Source: Spirometra erinaceieuropaei (Eukaryota > Platyhelminthes > Cestoda > Diphyllobothriidea > Diphyllobothriidae). From it: a stretch of DNA of 64,000 nt. Under the pieces are notes generated by a model. The model saw only the letters and a list, made by a program, of their open reading frames with translations. It made no database searches and was not told where the DNA came from. The position numbers were made by a program, and so were the translations under genes. The stretch covers positions 1,168,808 through 1,232,807 of the forward strand of contig CACRXP010000048.1 in assembly GCA_902702965.1 (NCBI GenBank). Direction: 5' to 3'. Shown here piece after piece: positions 36,901 to 48,290 of this stretch (positions are counted from its first letter, which is position 1; each line of letters opens with the position of its first letter).

Positions 36901-37850
36901 GTCGGTATGATATCTACCATTCACACCAAGATATCCGCTGATTTGATTAAAGATAAACTGAATATATGGCCACCTGTGGTCTAGCATTGCAGTGTTTTGC
37001 GGCCTTAGGGACAGTTTGCTGAAGGAAGTTTCAGGGTTGGACGGAAGATCCTCCTACTTCTAATCTATGATAACGTTTGCGCGAAAGGTCTTAGAGCAGG
37101 TCGACACTAGGGGCAATATTTCCTGCTCCGACGGCGGGCTCGAAGCATTTTGGGTGGCCAAATGATGGGGGGGTTCAGTGTGCGTCCACATTGAATACAT
37201 GTATCTAAGGTGCTACGGATTGTCAAGACCACCACTCTTATTGAGTTTTGTAGTTGTGAATGCGACCTCGCCCCAGCAACATTATCTCTATCACAAATTT
37301 AGCACAAAAATGGGTTTTTTTAGAAACGTAGTGAGTAAATTCTCTGGCTCATTTAATTGGGCACATTTTGGAATTTAAAAGTGGCCTGACAGCTTGATTT
37401 CCTTTTAATGTGGCATGCCAACACACTTAGAGAATAAACACAACATAAATCCAATCCCTTCTGATACATTTGTATTTAAAGCCCAACTTCTAACATTTGC
37501 TGCTCCATTTGTGCGCAAAACAAGCCATAAATAAGTCGATATTTTGATTTTACTTGGATTAGCAGCCATAGTTACCAATCGAAAGCAGGTTTTTTAGAAT
37601 AATATGACAAAACCCCTCTTTTTAATTCATAATACCGTTGGAGGGAAACACATAGAAAACGGTCAACACCGGAAATAAGATAACCTACGTTGGTCGCAAA
37701 CTCGAAGGAGATTCTATGAAGGTGGTAATTATGTGTTTTTGTCTCTATATTAAATAGATACTGTGTGTGGGCATATCGAAGTTAACGTAGTTGTAAATAG
37801 TAGTAGTCCTGATAATCTTTGCACTCACACGTTTCCTTAATTAAACTAGT
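33975..37850 (-). repeat. Inverted segmental duplication, right arm
   Basis: Reverse counterpart of 17100-21560. Landmarks in order are the GACGATTCCAAACATATTG block (34032), the upstream unit (34950-35400), promoter (35788-35831), FABP exon 1 (35901), exon 2 (37627) and the intron-2 word CGAAGTTAACGTAG (37773). Several small indels separate the arms. The FABP copy here is dead. Confidence 0.75.
35788..35831 (+). promoter_or_regulatory. FABP core promoter, inverted copy
   Basis: TGCCGCC and GGCGGCA pair around a loop containing CCAAGGTCA, followed by TATATAAT, in the same order as at the intact gene but on the plus strand. It precedes the FABP pseudogene exon at 35901. The loop matches tandem copy 2 (19720-19749) better than the active gene. 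Confidence 0.45.
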
Positions 37851-38225
37851 AGATATGTGGTGAGGTACCGGACAAGTTTACCTTCGACAATTTAGTCCCG
37901 TTTTCTCTGCCCAGATTGCTTGTTTAAATGTGACGAAGAACAACGCACCTGTACAACCCGCCTTGCTGGCCTGCTTTTCTGTCGCGCTCTTTTGTCTGTT
38001 TTGCTTTCTGCCCTTTAAGGCTAATGGCTCGTGAGATATTACTCGTTAGTTCGTGAGAACATCACCATTTACGTTATAGGTGACTCCCGACGTTAACGCG
38101 GACCTTATACACTTCTCTGTCATACTGAATTGCATTTAACGTACTATTTGTTTAGCATTTTCCATTTCAATTACGTCTACTTTTCTTACGAATTCTGATA
38201 TTTTGCCATCTCTGTCTTAATTATT

Positions 38226-39010
38226 ATGTCTCACTACAACCAACAACTTGGTGCCCTTGCACAGTCCCCTCATGCCGTCAATTTTACCTTGCCTGAATTC
38301 TTGCAACACGCTCCAGAACTTTAGGTCATCCGCATCGAATCAACCATTTATTCTGCTAAAGTAACCAAGGAGCTGGCGAAATACCACAAAATTGTGGAGG
38401 TACTCCCCGCTAGTTTTATCTGTCAAGTTTAGTTCTTGCTATCTTATCCACCTTAAAGGCAGAAATTATTCATGCTGTGTCCGACCAACAGCAGTATCAC
38501 CAGTTACGTTAGGGGGAGTCACTGGGTGATCGGAAGCCCTTAGAACTTCTAGGTCGAATGTGTTCCCTCCTTGGAGACATACAGGTTGAAGATAAATTCG
38601 TAAAGTAAATGTTTCTAGAGCGTCTGCCTACAATGTTCAAAAGATCCTGGCGTCCGGTTCTCAAGATCTCACGGTCTCACAGCTGGCTGAAAGGGCGGAT
38701 CGAATGATAGAGGTGCAGCGGTTCCAGTCGCCTTCCGTTGCTCAGATCTCCATATCCACATCGAAAGTGAATGAGCATTTAATGAAGCAGGTGTCGGCCA
38801 TGGCGGATGAAATGGCCTCCCTTAAACTACAGCTCACACGCCCTACTTCCAGTCGCTCACGCAGCCATCGTCGTTCCCGTTCGCGACTTCGGACTGTCGA
38901 TACCTGTTGGTATCACAGTAATTTCGGCGTAAAGGCCCGTCGCTGTTCCTCATTTTGTCTTTTATTCCGAAACAGGGAAACTAATCAGCCAGAGAATAGA
39001 TGCGACCGTT
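38226..39010 (+). pseudogene. Ty3/Gypsy-type Gag relic
   Basis: Starting MSHYNQQLGALAQ, the plus strand encodes the conserved Gag pattern LPEFLQHAPEL, then a stop where Trp is usual, IESTIYSAKVTKELAKYH and later SLGDRKPLEL-like, LERLPTNVQKILASG and ADRMIEVQ segments. It closes with the CWYHSNFGVKARRC signature that precedes the protease in flatworm Ty3/Gypsy elements. Several stops and frame changes (for example after ICQV and in the LGDR region) make it non-functional. The longest clean piece is 38704-39000. No pol follows; a PLE tail in opposite orientation starts about 40 bp downstream. Confidence 0.75.
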
Positions 39011-39042
39011 TTCTGTGGCTCTTCCGGCTCCGGTCGCACATT

Positions 39043-39387
39043 CTATGTTTGTATGATTGCCTCATCATCCGACCCACCCACTCTCTTCTTGGGAACATTG
39101 ATCACATGTGCACTCGCCGCGTGTCTAATCACTCCGCCTAGGCGAATTCTCAGCACCGAGTATGGAAGGGGATTGTCGTTGCACGTGTTAATAAACTGGG
39201 GGTCAGTGAACCTTCTTCGAAGCAGCTCACGGCTCATGCGGTTGTCACTTCCAGGGAGAATTAAGGTCTCGTCAAATTGCAATGTGTGGCCGGATCTCGT
39301 CGAATGAGCCGCAAATTGAGAGCTGGCGTCATTTATCGGCATTTCTCCAGCGTGTTTGGTTATTCGCGTCTGGAGCAGACATGCCAT
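39043..39387 (-). pseudogene. Penelope-like element C-terminal fragment
   Basis: One open frame of 114 codons on the minus strand: MACLLQTRITKHAGEM, then SSQFAAHSTRSGHTLQFDE, SDNRMSRELLRRRF and LPYSVLRIRLGGV. It is the region after the GIY-YIG core, unbroken but with no RT or GIY-YIG upstream. The element's start would lie towards the LTR-like block at 39448, so it is 5'-truncated there. Confidence 0.8.
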
Positions 39388-39447
39388 CGTGAATCAGGTG
39401 GTCGGACAACCACTACACCAACATCCAACAGCAATTAACAACACAAA

Positions 39448-39708
39448 TGTCGGTCACCAAAAAATCGTCTCACCGAGTGCAACAATCCCCGATGAAGGGG
39501 GAGGGAGCCGCGAATTTTCATAGGTATGCGGTAGGGTGGCGACTCCATCCTATAAATACTTCAGCCCCTTGTGCACGAACTACCCGTAATTGCATATTGC
39601 CTCGTATGTGTGGTTCGAGCAGGAGTTCAAAACGTCGGGCAAATAAAGCTCTTATCCCAGCAATCCGCTCTCATTCTCCATTCAGCCGGCGTCAGGCGTG
39701 CGAGCATA
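39448..39708 (+). repeat. LTR-like module with TATA and AATAAA, copy 1
   Basis: From TGTCGG to GGGCA/GAGCA, about 260 bp, with TATAAATA at about 39560 and AATAAAGC at about 39641, an arrangement typical of an LTR (U3-R-U5). Copies lie at about 47265-47495 and 57257-57512. All three are followed by the same FABP intron-2-like sequence (CGAAGTTAACG or a variant), so they were probably multiplied by segmental duplication, not by separate insertions. It could be a solo LTR of the gag element next door. Confidence 0.5.
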
Positions 39709-40117
39709 TTGAAGTTAACGTAGTTGTAAATAATAGTAGTTGTCATACTCTTTGCATTTAGGCGTTTCTTTAATTGAACCAGTAGACATTTAGTTAAATG
39801 GAATCTCCAAAATGTAGACTATTTTTAATGAACTCTAGTACTAATATTCATCTGAACGTACCTTTCACTGACATTGGCGAATGTACTAAATTTGTGTTTT
39901 GTGTGAAATCTGCAACTCAATGTCTGTTATCCCCACATATTCCATCTTTATTTCATAAGATGCGATTAACATGTTATCTACTTACTTCCAAATCTTCGGC
40001 CCTTTTTCACTTATCATGTAAATTACAGACTGCAGTTTCAACTTACAAAACGGCTAACCGAAGTCGCGAATTTTGATTGATGTATTTTTTGAAAAGACGG
40101 AACTTCAGTTTCTTTGC

Positions 40118-41395
40118 TCATGTAGTACGCGTTAGTGCGGTCTCATTACTAAACACCTCATACGTATCGACGACAGTCATAGAATCTCGACTTTTTGGAA
40201 CAGTCTGCGTGTAGCTTATTTGAATGTGTGGGCGTCGGTTATTTCACGGAGAATCTCACTGTTTGGAACGATTCAGACCACTGTGTCATGCGATGATCTC
40301 TGTATCTGTAGGCTTCTGACAGTCAGTAATGTTGTCTGAAAGATAGCATTCCCACTGAATTGGCGACCCTTCCGTAAGAGGGCTTGAGACACCGACTGCA
40401 GCAGGCGAACGAGACAATTTAGTTGCGCGTAAATGCGAACTAGCGGAAGAGCTTTAACATTTGCCCTAGCTGCTGGCGTCGTGCGAATTTATTTTCATTG
40501 AAGATATGCTTCTTAAACTTCGATGAATTAAGGAAACAAATGACTGGAAATGTTATATTGACGGTTCGTCGAGGGAAACCTACAGTCTAGATGGAAAAGT
40601 GGAGGCTGAGTGGCGCATCAGCTTGAACGACCTCAAACCTTAATAGTCCCAAACTTTGCAAATTATCATGCACTAGTTCTAGGTACTGTACAAATTGTTT
40701 CTTTATATATTGCCGTCTTAATCCTCAAGCCAATTTTCTGACCGGATTATGCAACATTCTTATAATTTCCTGCTTGTACTAGGCGTAGATAAGGAACAAA
40801 TGATTTAAAATCAGTCTTAACGTTGAAAATTCAAGTTAGTATTTTCTTACGGTCAGTGTTTTGAACAATATGATAAAACGTCAATAGTTCACCCGACGTG
40901 CGCAGTATTGTGTGTTGTTTATTTTATGCAATTTACTTAGTAACATCCATTATTTTATATGCCATATGCCTTGCCTGAAATTGAAATACGGTTTCGTGCC
41001 TACGCTTAAATATATCTTTTATAATAAAAACTAGAGTATTATTGCCTCTACCAACATAAGCCTTACAGATTTCCCAAATCGTTTCTACTGCTCTCCTGGG
41101 AATGCAGGCTTGTGAGAGTACGTTCATGCAGAGCTGTCTGTGCTACCAATTATATCGCTCAAACTTTTGGACATACAGTCAGACAGAATGAGATAGTGCG
41201 ACGGAATTGATGACCGAACTCGCTATTCTCGGGAGTAGCCATCCTTCTCGTTAAACATTTGTCTTTGCGGTTGCCCGATCGGCAGAAATGGTGACCTAGC
41301 TGTTTTGGAATAACAACGTTTCCACAATCGACCTGCAGTAGGGTCGCACTGTATGTCCTAATTCACAAAAGGGCGGTGATGAAACATGGGAGAGA
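40118..41395. other. High-identity block within the duplication
   Basis: Against 58565-59840 the first 300 aligned bases show about ten differences (counted by eye). The last 150 (around 41270-41395) show almost none, while both flanks are far more diverged. No intact long ORF spans it. The right copy has a 69-codon frame (58881-59090) that is broken by stops in this copy. Recent gene conversion or a conserved noncoding function could explain it. Confidence 0.6.
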
Positions 41396-43445
41396 TATGA
41401 TGTTTGACATGGAAATTGTCCTACTTCTCCTGCCTATAAGATTTGTCCTATCAAGTGTTTAGCTGGTGAGCTACTATAACGCTGATACGCGGTTGTTGTA
41501 AATGCTGACGAAAATTGCGATGCATCATAGAGACAATGACACGACTTAAAAAATAAGCGTCCGTAATCGATGTATTGAGGGCGTAATCGCTCGCTGTTTC
41601 AGAAAATTATCCGCCTGAATTGTCAGAAACCGCAATATTTTTGTATTTCGGATATCGATTCCCGCCTATTTGATCCACAAAATATGTGCTTATAGGGTTT
41701 TATCTATATTTTAGACCACAAGGCCGGATGAACTGGTTTTTGATGGACACTATGTCAGGAGCTGATTTGGCCGCGAACTGTGCATCATTAATAAAGATCG
41801 CAAATGTTTTTATCAAAACATGTCTTCCTGTTTTGTTTAATAGAATTAAGGGTGGCATCTAAATGACATTTAGTTGTTTGCGAGTTTATAATTCATGCAG
41901 ACCTGTCTGCAAAATTTATGGCTAAATATATGCTTATTTCACAGTGATGATACACTACAAGGTTAAAGAATGAAAAAAAGGCATCTTGCTGGAAAATAAA
42001 CTTAACTTTTACCATAAAGTTTGTGTAATGAAAAATCGACCTGTGTTCAAATTCAACATACGTAATCAATTTTTCAGCATTTTCCTGCATCCTTTAACAC
42101 TAAAAATGCAAGAGGCTTTTTGCGAACATTGTCCGTTTATGCAATTGACAGTTGTTCCAAACAACAAACGCCTCACTCCAAACGATAGTATTAAAATATT
42201 TCCGCATGGAATGAAAGCTCAGCTATTGTTTTTTTCGCTATCAACTTTGGGCGTGCGATATTGCTATTACTCTTGTTTCTAAAATTGTCACGTGCAATCA
42301 CATCCACACTAGTCACTAAGAGTCAGTAGATATTTCCGCAGAGGTCAAAATGGTTAAGATGTCTGTTGTTGACTCATTTGTTATTTTCAGTCCACAAGCG
42401 ACCTGTTAAGTCTGCGACACCAAATGCTGTGTGATCCCACCTCAAACGTTTTTCAGCGAAAATTGCCGGGTCTCTAGGATACAGTCACCAAAAATATATT
42501 CAGCACACATCTCGGCATGTGTGCATTTAGTACCAAATTTGATGCATATGAAAAGTCATCGCTGGTGGCAGCGCACAGTTTCATGCAGTAACGAATTGCA
42601 GTTATTAGTACTATACTCATTTTACGTATATTATAAATTTTAGTGAGACCGGAGTCTGTCAAAATTTATGCCACATCGAAATTGTGTAATGTCTACTTGC
42701 TAATTTTTCCTGGGAATTCCTGATTTTTTACGGCACCGGAATTCGAAAATTTGGTCTGTGTTTTTGCATCCCATGTTACGTACTATATTTATTTCTATTA
42801 TCTTACTGCATCTTCGGTCTTTGTATGCTGTGGAACATACGATTGCGCGCCAATGTCTGCCAAATGGCTAAAATATTAAATATATATGCCCATGGTCTCC
42901 TATCGACGGTGTACGTTTTCTGGGTCCTGAATCATTCAACTAGCCTTAAACAACTATGAAATCTGTTTTCGTGTAGCGGAGGATATTGGTACGTGATCTG
43001 TGACTGACACATACCAACAGTCAAAGGCTTTTTTGTCCCATACAATTTATAACGTATCTGTCCATGTTTATATTGTCGCAAAATGCGTATCATTGTTAGA
43101 GAGAGTGAGCATTACAGCCGTAAACTCCTAAGTATCATCCTGTTTAGCACCCGAAATCAGCCAAGCACTATGCCATTTCAAATTGATATTCCCATATCAA
43201 AGTCGCCATCGTGTTAACCAGTGACTCACTGAAACGTAGCTCGACTCAAAGGCCGAATATGCGGCCAATTAAGGCATTATTATCTGTAGAAGTTCGTTTC
43301 GGTAAATCCGGACGGATTAAAAACAGATATCTATGTGAAAACATGTCTTTTTTAGTATCTCTCGTCTTAAAGCTATTGAAAAATAAAGCGTACGAAGAAA
43401 ACTCGTGCACGTTTTACTGCGTACTGGCAAGAATATATTGGGAGA
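41396..43445. other. Intergenic part of the duplication
   Basis: AT-rich, moderately similar to 59841-62165. Frames of 60-98 codons are not conserved in length or frame with the other copy, so they are not called. It lies 3' of cysteine-rich gene copy B and may include its 3' UTR. Confidence 0.45.
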
Positions 43446-43450
43446 AGTAA

Positions 43451-45105
43451 CTAAGTCGCACACATCAAAGTTTCTGAAAAAACATACCTTACAATACTAT
43501 TATTTTCCGCCCTTACTGATGGATGGTTTAAAGTAAAAGGCGTTCTTTGATTACAGCGTAGGTACCGATTTATCACCTTTATAAAGTCGGGGCACTGAAG
43601 ATGTGAAATTCCTATGACATTTGGTCCGTATATCCTCTTGCTCCAGTGCGAGGCTTTCATCGTAAACCAACACCGGACCTCCGCTATTTCAAAATGCGTC
43701 AGACCTGCCTAAAATAGATGATACTTATTACGTGATGTTAGGACTGTGTCATAAATCTCTCGACTATGGTCCTACGTGATTTGTGATCTAGACTGGAACG
43801 GGGGAGTGGCTGCTTACCTGATCAAACATCAATGGGACATTACGCCATGAGGCATTGCATGAATATTCACTAAATACATTATGCATAGTGTCCCAATTCG
43901 GCTGACAGTTAAAAACTGATACATTGCCATGGAGCTGGATGCTGTAAGAAAACTTTCCGAATGCGTTGTATTTGTCCTTTTTAGCAAGAAATAAATCTTT
44001 TGTGATCAGATGGGCGGCAATAGTGCTTATCCGAAATGCACCTTCATCTCGGGGGCAGCTTTCCTGACCTAGAGGAAATTTTAATCGTGCATACACGAAC
44101 TTGAGTCAAGCAGGTGAGGATAAACAGACGAAAACTGACAAATGGATGTTTTCAGAGAACAAATTTGATGGCAAATTTCTAATAACTGCGGAGACAAAAC
44201 TATCTGAATGCAAGCTAAACTGAAAAAAGCGTATGTCTGTTTGCGCAGAGGGACAGGGAGAGAGAATTTAAAATGCCCATCAACGGGTTGCCCACATTAC
44301 TGTCGCTGATGATCTCAAACCCTATGACCGAGTTAGGATCAGGTTATTTTTGGCAGGCTGAAGGAGTTGGTTTTGCAGTCATTAAGTATCCAATGCGTAT
44401 ATGTATTCTGTAAGCAGAATGTCATGTTAGAATCGTCCAGCACAGCATGAAATGCCATAATTTATACATTTTGCAAATGCTTCAAACCGCCAAGGTCTAT
44501 GTCTTCATGATGCTCAAACTGTTTTCTCACGCGGCTGACCGAAGTCGGTGCGGCCATTCTTCATATCAAAGGATTCTCGAGTCCGTCGTTTGACTGTTAT
44601 AAACTACCGGATTAGACATACGTATCGGCAGCAGCGAACAATTCTGTACTGTTTGGTGCAGCCGTGAGACACAACGCCATTCACCAAGGCCTCGACGACA
44701 AACCACATTGAAGAAGCTGGCTGCCTGTTTGTGTTCAAGGATCGACTCCCTTAGATTACTGTAGTTTATGGGCACTTGAGATGTGGTATTAAGATGTTGA
44801 TTCCTCAAACAGGCATATAAAACCTTCTGCCTCATTTCATACACAACGACCAGGATAAGTCGATCAGACCAATCTTCACAAACCGACAGGACATTACTCG
44901 ACGACACATTTATCCTAGAGAGGAACGGAGATTCGACTATACTCCCCCAATGCGAATACATGCAACAGTAAGGAGGCGCAAGTCCTCCAATACTTATTAA
45001 AAGGCCGAGTAAACAAAATACGAAAAAATAAAACTTCAAGGCTAACTTCCTGTTCTGGACACCTAAGTTGCTGATCAAGTTTGACACCAAACTCTTTATG
45101 AGCAT
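43451..45105 (-). CDS. Cysteine-rich protein family, copy B (most complete)
   Basis: Three exons. Exon A, up to 45105, ends at 44622 with a GTATGT donor in phase 1. Exon B is 44068-43818, after TTTCCTCTAG, donor GTAAGC. Exon C is 43678-43451, stop TAG. Joined codons are in frame, giving about 320 residues if translation starts at 45105. Exon A has a hydrophobic run (FYFFVFCLLGLLISIGG) at residues 28-44, a signal peptide or anchor preceded by a long polar stretch, so the true start may lie elsewhere. Motifs include SVCEDW, GEWRCVS, SCPRDEGAFR, NCQPNW, SCNASW, QCPDFI and a final CAT. The regular cysteines suggest disulphides and export. Copy C has the same exons B and C. I do not recognise the family. 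Confidence 0.75.
44230..44600. other. Conserved block in the A-B intron of copy B
   Basis: About 95% alike with 62945-63310 in copy C, whereas exons B and C and the neighbouring intron are nearer 80-85%. It contains GCCCATCAACGGGTTGCCCA and AACCGCCAAGGTCTATGTC. There is no ORF shared in both copies over the block. An intron more conserved than exons points to gene conversion or a regulatory or RNA element. Confidence 0.5.
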
Positions 45106-46860
45106 GGGGCTGACTAAGATCTCAAAAAATCGACGGTATCATTACTTTTCAAGGTCGAGGTTCTTCCTTGGAAGTGAGGACACCTATACGCCTGTTCCGT
45201 CAGTGATTCTGCTTGTCGGATATTAAGACTACGAATTACAGTCGCTCATGCGGAGCTTTTAACGGGCAAATTACGCTCTACGTAATATTTTCTTGCAACC
45301 AAATTTGTAGACAGGTATATCCGCTCGCTTCAGTAGGCGCAGTCACACTTTAACCTTTATTTTCCCACGTGAGCCGGCGGCATATTAAAGAAGGCACCAT
45401 TGTCTGAGCAGAAGTCTTAAAGAGGACACTCAGTACGTTTATATGAATATACAGTGTTCCGAAGAATCATTGTTTACGAATTCGACGTCCTTTCTTGACT
45501 AAAATGACACCGAATATATAACGAATTATTTTTGGGAACACTGCATTTACACAAAGCATGGTTTTTATGATCCTATTCGAATGATTATTTGGAGAATATA
45601 AATGCATTTTGTTGATTTTAGACTGCATTTGCTCGCAAAGGCAATTTTAATGAACCCGCTCTTCAATTGATGAGTTTGTATGACTACGTTACGTATAGGC
45701 TCCTCTACTTGCATGTTCACACGTGGTCACTACTGCCGTACTGCGTATATTCTCGAAACATATCCCTAAAGAATGAATATCTTTCGCTTTTATAAATTTT
45801 CTAAATATAAACCTTTCTTAAGACCGTAAAGTATTTATCTGTAAAACGTCACATCAGCGCACTTGTATGTGCTGTTTAAAAAGCAAACAACATGTCTAAA
45901 GCCATTTAAAAATTGAACGAGTCCTATTCCATTCACAAGACCGCAGGGACATACATGATATTCTTGCAAAAAATGTGTCTAGTTTGTTGCTTGTATACCA
46001 GTATGCAAAAGTAAAGTTTGGTTGATTTCATTATTATTCGAGAATTAAGAAAGTTTATCTAGACTCTAATATACTCCTTCATTAAGCTTAAAATTCAAAG
46101 AAAGCATAGCGTGCTACCAAACAAATAGTTAAATATATTTTTTGCCCGTGTTCTATTAGATATATTTAAACGAATAAGAATACAAAAAATCAATGACAAT
46201 GCTTCAGCCTAATTAAGTAGTCCTTTTTACGAACTGTAGCTTAAAATGTCTTTAATTTCCAGGTATTATCCTGCATGACACTTAATATGACAACGCTATC
46301 TAAGTACGTTTTCTAATTTAAAACACATATTTAAAAAGTTAATCAATAGTTTACGAAACAGCATATCTTCTGCACGCGTTAGATCTTCATTTGGCATAAT
46401 TAATTTCGATAATCTCCAGAAATCTCAAAATGGATGAAGGAACTGTGGACAAAGCAGATGCAGTTTGAAACGAGAATTTAATTTAAAAACCCCATTCGAA
46501 TTGATGGCATCGGTTGAATGATTTCGAGAAAATTGCTGGCATGCTGAAGTATCTTTCTTTTATACTAGCACCTTACTGAATTTGTCATCCAAATCACGTC
46601 TGATTTATAAAATAAAAGCGAATAAAGCCATTGTTCCAGCGATCGCTTCTTCTTCTGATCAAAATAAATAAAGTTTACAGCGCTTATCATACTTACGACT
46701 GGCTTGAATGCAGGCATGGTCGCCATCAATAAATGCCCACACGAGCGCTAAAACAGCGCGAGGCATCGAGCAATAACTCAGACGCAGAAAGTGCTGAGTT
46801 CAAATGACCCATATAATAAAAGCCGACAGTTCTAAATTACTGACCAATCAAACACCGAAA
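45106..46860. other. AT-rich intergenic, nothing recognised
   Basis: No ORF above 60 codons, and no repeat match noticed to other parts of the window. It would hold the promoter of copy B and possibly a missing first exon, but no convincing TATA plus signal-peptide exon was found on the minus strand. Confidence 0.45.
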
Positions 46861-46866
46861 GGCTCG

Positions 46867-47166
46867 CCTAAACGCGAATGGCGAACCACGCTGGAGAAAT
46901 GCGGAAAAATGACGTCCGCCCTCAAGTTGCGGCTCATTCGATAAGATTCGGCCACACAATCAAATTTGACGAGGCCAAAATGCTCGCTGGAAGTGACCAC
47001 CGCTTGAGCCGTGGACTGCATGTGTTAGGGTTTAATGGTCAGCAGTTTATTAACAAGTGCAACGATCATTCCCTTCCATACTTGGTGCTGAGAATTTGCC
47101 TAGGTGGAGCCATTAGACACGAGGGGAGTGCACACGTGAACACTGTTCCCAATATGAGGGTGGGTT
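46867..47166 (+). pseudogene. Penelope-like element C-terminal fragment
   Basis: The plus strand reads MANHAGEMRKNDVRPQVAAH, then SIRFGHTIKFDEAKMLAGSD, LPYLVLRICLGGA and a stop at 47166. It is the same family segment as at 39043-39387 but on the opposite strand relative to the LTR-like module that follows in both places. No GIY-YIG or RT is attached. Confidence 0.8.
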
Positions 47167-47264
47167 AGTCAGATGATCGAGCAACAATCACACAAACATT
47201 CAAAACCCATGGTTAAATTGCAACGATTAATGACTTGAATTTCGCTCATAAAACCTTCATTCCG

Positions 47265-47495
47265 TCAAGTGCAACAATCCCCGATAAAGGGGGAACCGTG
47301 AGTCTTTTTAGGTATGCGGTGGCATGGCGACTGCATTATACAAATATTACAACCCATTGTGCATGAAGCACCCGTAATAGCATTGCGTCTTATGCATGGT
47401 TCGAGCAGGAGACCAAAACTTAGGGCAAATAAAGCTCTTGTCCCAGCTTTCCTGTCTCCTTCTTCATTCACACGGCGTCTGGCGTGTGGGCATAC
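47265..47495 (+). repeat. LTR-like module, copy 2
   Basis: Matches 39448-39708 from GTGCAACAATCCCCGATAAAG to GTGTGGGCA. AATAAAGCTCTTGTCCCAG is intact; the TATA region reads ATACAAATA and is degraded. The 5' tip is shorter or diverged. FABP intron-like sequence (about 47496-47760) follows, as in the other copies. Confidence 0.5.
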
Positions 47496-48285
47496 CAAAG
47501 TTAGGGTACTTGTAAATCATAGTAGTATTCGTCTTAATCTTCGCACTAGGCGTTTCTATAATTGAACCAGTAGACATTTATCCAAGTTATGTAGAACCGC
47601 CAAAAGCTAGACTATTTAAGTGAACTCTTGAACTAATATTTATCTGAGCGCATCGTTATCGCTATCACACATTTACCACCATGCAATGGTTTTTTAGAAA
47701 CGATGTGAATAATTACTACAACTCATTTAACTGGGTATACTCTGGAATTTACCATCGTTTCTACTATTTCACATATTCTTATACTGTTTTCTATGATAAC
47801 ACATGGAGAAACCTTAAACGTCCCACTAGACACGATGCATAGTGACACATGCTGTGTCTTCTGTTATGTTCCTTCAGATATGATGGAGAAAAGTCTGCAA
47901 AAAGCCCGTAGATCTACAGCTGTCGGACCGTGTGCTGTCCCATTACTTATTCACATGTCCTGTTTTTACTAGATAGCCCGTGATTTAACACGACCTAAGA
48001 TAAGATGTGGTTGTGTAACCCCATCTGATGGATGCAATATTGTTGGGGTTGGAGTTAGGGATTGGATTTAATAGTAAAAGTTAAGGATTAGGGGTTAGGG
48101 CAACTCAAAATGCAACAGCGCATTTCCAGTAAACTTACATTTGCATAAAACTTGCATACAACCTTGTCGCCTGTGCGCCCCACAGCCCCACATGTAAAAA
48201 CCCTATTAACACCCGTACCATATTGCAGGTAGCTGGGGTTTGTGTACTTCGGGTAGGGTTATATAACTACATGTAAACCGCTCTA
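47496..48285. other. FABP intron remnants and TTAGGG-like words
   Basis: About 47496-47760 resembles FABP intron 2 and then intron 1 as seen at 57512-57760, without exon 2. The stretch 48045-48105 contains several GTTAGGG/ATTAGGG-type words that are not in tandem. No gene is seen. Confidence 0.4.
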
Positions 48286-48290
48286 AAAAC

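Larger units (their letters stand above)
35901..40076 (+). pseudogene. FABP pseudogene, split by mobile elements
   Basis: Exon 1 (35901-36143) keeps the 243-nt length but has CTG for the start codon, TAG for Glu61 (36081) and GC in place of GT at the donor. Exon 2 (37627-37724) has lost the AG acceptor and one base, and carries a TAG. The likely last exon (40029-40076, after TTACAG) encodes about fifteen residues whose Thr-Ala-x-Arg pattern resembles an FABP C-terminus, ending in TGA. Between exons 2 and 3 lie a Ty3/Gypsy gag relic, a PLE tail and an LTR-like block (about 37850-39710). It derives from tandem copy 2, judged by the shared CTG. Confidence 0.75.
39710..44695 (+). repeat. Direct segmental duplication, left copy
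   Basis: Collinear with 58143-63424, about 18.4 kb away. It includes the FABP terminal-exon relic, a high-identity block (40118-41395), an AT-rich diverged stretch, and cysteine-rich gene copy B up to its 5' exon. Identity varies sharply along the length, from about 97% in blocks to about 80% elsewhere by eye. Confidence 0.85.
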
